From assembly GCF_041260155.1 (NCBI RefSeq), contig NC_091942.1, forward strand, positions 1,250,001 through 1,314,000: a stretch of DNA of 64,000 nt, written 5' to 3'. Of this stretch, positions 58,748 to 64,000 are shown in pieces (position 1 is the first letter of the stretch; each line of letters begins with the position of its first letter). The stretch is from Ptychodera flava. Lineage: Eukaryota > Hemichordata > Enteropneusta > Ptychoderidae. The notes under the pieces are model-generated. The model made no database searches. It was not told where the DNA came from and saw only the letters and a program-made list of their open reading frames with translations. Both the position numbers and the translations under genes were made by a program.

Positions 58748-61700
58748 TTAATCCTCCATTTTTGGTCCCAAGAAAGTTGATATAAAAACACTTGTGTCAA
58801 TATTTAAAGTTCCGTGCCACCAGCGATCTGGGAAATAGATTAGCTGAGGAGTGAAGAAAGAGAAATATGTCCGTTAAATTTGCAATTGTTGAATTGATAA
58901 AATGAAATTAAATGATAATGATTTATTTCATCAGAGAGAATGTGTATAACATTACTGGTGGGGATATTGTTTGGGATTTTGTTAAAGCTAGTATTAGCTA
59001 CTAAATATTGCTATTGTAACATGACAATAGAAACTGCAGAAATTTTACAGCTTGACAGACAACAGGGCAATGGTCCTGAAAGATTTTTGTGCCCTGCAGC
59101 AAAATGTTGCCAATTTCAGGTCAGTGGTAATATCTTAAAATTGATGGAACAAAGACACTTGAATGCGAACTTTGCTGTATTATTGCTTGACATATTGAAG
59201 ACAAGTATTTGAGCTCTGATGTCACAGTACATGTATGTATAGGGCACAAGATTTGTCATATTGACCCTTTCAATCCTTACCTCCCCCTGATTAATGGTGC
59301 ATTCTATAGGTCGATCAGCTTCATGTAAGTTGGGATAGTCTTCCATTAGCCACTGTAGGGTGGTTCTGTTTGGATGAAATGATGGAGTCTTGTGTGGCGG
59401 ATACAAAAACCATCTCTGTAATTATACCAGAATGAGCAGTCCTATTAATTACAACACTCTGATACATGACCTTTCCAGAAGGAACAGCTGTTTGTTTAAA
59501 CTTGCAAATACACATACTATAATTGTGCTAAATGCATTTACTAAAAAGAGATTTATGACAAGATATTGCCCCCTGAAAAATCACGGGAACAGTTTCAGTA
59601 TTCTGTTCAATTCTTACTCAGATGTTGTTTGCTGAAAATTTCCAATACTGGTGATGAGCCTCTGGAAAATATGTTTCATTGAAGGACTTCAAAATTAGTT
59701 TAGTCATTTGGATAGAGTCTTCTGTTGTGATTAGTAAAAGCTGGGCTTTCATCAGCTTGTTTTTCAGAGCTAATGACCAATTACCATGGATGTCCAGCAG
59801 AGAACTTACTTTTCTCCCATAAACAACTTCACCAAATCCAGGACCATGCCAATGGAAAGGTACACCTGTGCCTGGCCCTGATGATGGAAAAATAACATTG
59901 CTAGGGTTTCAATTTTACAACATTTCTGAGTCAGCCACATTGATTGGATGAATCAGACTATCATGAATTAAATATAGAATTATGTTATTCAAAAGCTGAG
60001 TGAGAACACTAACCGTGAAACTTTAGTTTACCATCAACAAATTGTTTTCTAGTAGACGAAAAGACATTTTGAAAATGACATTGACTCAGTTCAATGCCAA
60101 CCTTTCATAATTGTGGCCGTTGTTTTCACTGTCAAGGTTAAACTGATACAGCAAATGACTATGATGATGGAGGACTCTTTGTTGACTTGGTCATTACTAT
60201 TTGTAATTGCACAAGTTCAATGGCAGGCCTCTAAATGTCACAAGTACATTGACGTAAAACAGAGCCAATTAAGACACTGAAATTAGCTTTGTGATCTTTA
60301 AACAGCCTAGCTGCCAGATCATTGAAGAGATGTGCAAATTAGGATATTAAAAATGCAATCTTTAGAACAAGCTAACTGTTAGATCATATTCTGTATTATC
60401 ATAATTGATGGATGCAAATAACTGTACAACCTTGTGATATGACATGGCAATGACATCACTTACCAGCCAGACCAAAACTGTACAACCATGTGATATGACA
60501 CAGCAATGACATCACTTACCAGCCAGACCAAAACTGTACAACCATGTGATATACAGTATGACATGGCAATGACATCACTTACCAGCCAGACCAAAACTGT
60601 ACAACCATGTGATATGACATGGCAATGACATCATTTACCAGCCAGACCAAAACTGTACAGTCATGTGATATGACATGGCAATGACATCACTTACCAGCCA
60701 GACCAAAACTGACATCACTTACCAGCCAGACCAAAACTGAGAACACCTTCAGTCTCTGGTAAGATGAACGGCGGCTGTTTATATTCACTAAATAGTGAAT
60801 CCCATTCAGTGTAATTGTTATCACCAAACATGTAGTGTGTCTCTGAAAGAAATTCCAGACAATATCTGATATGTCTCTTTGAATGGCAAATGTTTAGCAA
60901 AGTGAGAATGAAACAAGGGCAAAAAGGCATTGCACATTTGCTGGTTGTAGTCTGAAATTCTGCAGACAAACATATACTTCTGGTTTTACAATCAAATGTC
61001 AAATTCAATTCAAAGATATGCAGATCTGCAGAATATCATGAATAAATTACGGTAAATAGCTATTTCATTGGACAATTGTTAACTAACCAATGATGAGGAT
61101 ATTATTGTATACTTGTAATGTTTGCTGTGATTTTGAAAATTCCAAACAGGTTTTATAAGTCCTACAAGACATAAAATGTTCTCAAGACATAAAATGTTCT
61201 CAATACAGCTTTGTTCCCCACATACAGTGTTTGCAACATTTCATCCTGTTTTATACGTGTAAGACACTGTACATATACTATGAATATTTTAAAGATTACA
61301 CATACACCACTACAGCAGTCATGGGTACTGACCAGAGTTGGATAGCGTTTTGCCATCTTTCAATGCTCTTCCAACTTATGAGAGTTGTAGTATTACTAGA
61401 AGTGGTTGAATAACCATGACAACAGGAACATTACTTATTCTATAAAATCAGCAGAAATTGACATGAAGACTTACCATTGCCCAGAGAACTGACATTTTGT
61501 GGCTTTAAAATTTTACTAACATATTCAGCAAATGATACAATAGCTGTAATAAAAATACAAAATTAATTTAAGCAATGTTTTCTTCAAATGAAATAAATAT
61601 ACTTTGTTTTTTTTTCCATAATTTGTATACGAAATTTGTGAAATAGAAGTTCATTAAAAGAACACCTTGTTCACTTTAATTAAAGATTCTACATTGTTGC

Positions 61701-63378
61701 TGAAGCAAAGTCACTTTCTTCCATCTCATCAGTTGGGGTAGAATGACAGTAAGAGACATTTCAGAGTTCATGTGTATAAAGGCAGGCTACCCTTGAATAA
61801 ATGATGAAAACTTTTATGATTAAACACAATAACGGACATCATAAAGAAAAGTCAGCTGTAAACAAATATATGTCTTTCTGCAAGACAAGGCGCATAGAAA
61901 CAAAACTAGAATTGCATTTTAGTTCTCTAAGTGAGATAAAGTGAATATACTGTCTTTTTTCATGTGACAAGTAAAACAATACTGTGAAAAAATTGTTTGA
62001 CATAAAACACTAAACGAACATACCTTTATCGTAAGAATATGTGTTGGCAGTGCTTAGCTTGACAAATTTATCACCATATTCCCTTAGGAGAGCATCTTTT
62101 CTGCAGAGTTTTCGAAAAACCTGAATGAAGAATGAAGGAACAGAATTTCTCCATATCAATTACACCAACAGCATAAGGCAGTGATATAATTTCGCAGAAA
62201 TGATGAAAAACAAACTATCATTTTTCAGAATGTACATGCATTAAACTAGAAGCAAATCAAGTTTAAAATGATTATCCTCATACCATAGTGCTTAATCTGA
62301 TTCATTTATAATATTGTTAAAGTATATGGTTGTAAAATAGAGTGTAAAGAGGATGTATAAAAAGTCTCTAAATTACATACTGAGTTGTTGGTGACATCTT
62401 TTAACACCACTGGATAGTTGTATGCATATCTGAATAAAATGGGAAAAACAGTTTGTTGTTAAAGACAGTACCTCACTGACGTTTTTTGGGAGATGGCCTA
62501 CAGGCCTTGACTATGTTTGCAGTGCTAAGCATTGACGCTGTAGACCTGGGTTCAACTTCTGGTACAACCAGTATTCTTTGCATCATTCTGCCATAGAGGG
62601 TGCTCTACTGTAATCTTAATACAATACACCAAGCCATAGTCCAGGGACAGTGACCAAGCTAAATAAGGCCAAACAAAAATAATTGTGCTGTTCCGATAAC
62701 CCGACCTACCCTATTTTTTACCTGTCAACCCTAGACATTTATGAGCTATGTAGACTCGGAAGTAAAAAAAAGAAAGAAAAAAAACGCACACAAGAAATAA
62801 GGAGAAAATCACGCGAGAACTGGCGTGAAACCTATGACATCATTCATCGTTGCACAAACGTCAAAGAATTATGATTAAGCCAGTTCAGTTTCTATGACAT
62901 TCAAACAAACATTATACATGTCAACCAGAAATCCAATCTGATGAATGAACTGTTAACAGCTACAGAGTTTGAACCCCTGAAAAATGCGTATTTAAAAATA
63001 AAAATATTTTGAAAAAAAATCCCTATTGAACTACCTACCCTAATTTTGAAAACCATGTTATGGGAACAGCACAATTTATTTTTTTTGGCCTACTGACAAG
63101 TTGCAATGAACATGTGAAAGGCTAATAATTTTTTCATGAACATATCATTAAAAAGTTAAATTAATGTTCTGTTTGTAACATGATACTTGCCAATGTCTTA
63201 CAATGGTCATTCCAACAACATAACCTCCCCCTCCTTCCATTTGGTTTCATAATTTCCAAATACATGAGTTAGATGTAACTCTTACGTTTTCATAAATTCT
63301 TCATAAGTAAGAGATGAATCTCTAACTTCTATGTCACATGGCCCAGCTGTAGCAATCAAATCTTCAGCCTTGTCATAC
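58748..63378 (-). CDS. JMJD8: JMJD8, ER-lumen JmjC-domain protein (lacks exon 1)
   Basis: JMJD8 is a small JmjC/cupin protein of the ER lumen. Exons in transcript order: 63378-63286, 62429-62381, 62120-62024, 61543-61475, 60842-60723, 59877-59810, 59415-59281, 58843-58748, giving 242 codons with every phase consistent. Landmarks: LTYEEFMKTYAYNYPVVLKD, KLSTANTYSYDK, FGDNNYTEW, SFGLAG, VPFHWHGPGFGEVVYGRK, RWFLYPPHKTPSFHPN, IECTINQGE, FPDRWWHGTLNIDTSVF, STFLG. The cupin histidines are visible in FHWHGPG and RWWHGTLN. Length leaves room only for a signal-peptide exon, which is not seen between 63379 and 64000 and probably lies beyond the window. The protein ends GPKMED, a few residues longer than human. 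A catalytic role is not established for the family. Confidence 0.95.
60405..60745. repeat. 56-bp minisatellite spanning a JMJD8 5' splice site
   Basis: Units of 56, 63, 56, 56 and 28 bp, starting at GACATCACT near 60,452, 60,508, 60,571, 60,627 and 60,683. Each contains the end of the JMJD8 exon 60723-60842 (coding SFGLAG) plus its donor. The genuine donor is the last one, at 60,717-60,722. Confidence 0.9.
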
Positions 63379-63454
63379 CTGTAATAAAGATATCAAGGTT
63401 TTTGCCAGGATTCAGAAAAACTTATATTCTACACTCAATTCTATATTCTCAGTT

Positions 63455-64000
63455 TATAATTAGAGGTTTAACAGCAAGCGACGGTATTTGGTTGCGGATT
63501 AAAGACCTCTGAGATGAAAATTAGCATTTTTGGCAAGAAATAATCACCGACTGAGTGAAAGGAGGTGATTACTTCAACCAAATATGCTAATTTTCACCCC
63601 ATAGATCTTATATCCGCAACCAAATACCCAAGCGCACCATTTATAACCTCATTATAATATGCTAAAGTTAAATAGAAGTGGACAATGTCGTTATTTAGGA
63701 GCGAAGTTGGAATGAGGGTTCAGGAACCCAGCCTCAACACAAACACTGAAAGCTCGAAAGAACACTTCAGAACGCGTGCACATACACAGTTGATTCTATA
63801 CAACACGGTAATTCAACACATCAAAGTCACGATTACACATTATACTTGAAGAATTTTTCTTGAAAAAAGCTCAAAAAGAACATTAAACAATTATTTTGTC
63901 GCTACATTGCCATTGTTGCATATACAAACTCTTCATTTGTGGGTTCATCGAGCTACACCATACTAAAATTTTAACAATAAAAATAAATCTCAAGCCGTAG
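63455..64000. mobile_element. Hairpin-headed foldback element, copy 2, cut by the window end
   Basis: Same start (TATAATTAGAGG), ~195-bp stem and body as 28,814-29,505, about 85% alike by eye. Lies upstream of the first JMJD8 exon in view. Confidence 0.8.

Overview
The window is intron-rich, AT-leaning animal nuclear DNA. Four well-conserved metazoan gene families can be rebuilt exon by exon from splice sites and protein similarity: fascin, MPV17L (two tandem copies), TMEM175 and JMJD8. Gene style and repeat load fit an invertebrate deuterostome such as a hemichordate or amphioxus. The species is inference only; nothing here names it.

Layout: 1-4.4 kb is intergenic repeats. 4,573-9,271 (minus) is a complete four-exon fascin gene of about 486 aa. 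11,005-17,283 (plus) is MPV17L copy A, four exons and 180 aa, facing away from fascin across 1.7 kb. 17.3-22.9 kb is intergenic with large microsatellites and a 1.7 kb terminal-inverted-repeat (TIR) element. 22,937-25,108 (plus) is MPV17L copy B. 28,143-53,812 (plus) is TMEM175, the endolysosomal cation channel, 17 exons and about 520 aa, with introns packed with mobile elements. 58,748-63,378 (minus) is JMJD8 (ER-lumen JmjC protein), eight exons, lacking only its first exon; it converges on TMEM175.

The genes do not form a pathway; they are ordinary housekeeping neighbours. The unusual content is the mobile-element layer: (1) six tiny palindromes of 16-31 bp, five with exact 7-bp flanking duplications and one of these with a matching empty site in the window, which look like TIR-only micro-elements or excision footprints; (2) three elements of the same design (palindromic head, microsatellite, then ~145-150 bp tandem cores) in introns of TMEM175; (3) a LINE antisense to TMEM175 with two other elements nested in it; (4) a 1.15 kb TIR element whose empty site is also in the window; (5) hairpin-headed foldback elements; (6) G-tract TIR elements; (7) a minisatellite that has multiplied the 5' splice site of one JMJD8 exon.

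Exon coordinates come from reading splice junctions and checking phase arithmetic by hand. No alignment or database search was run.
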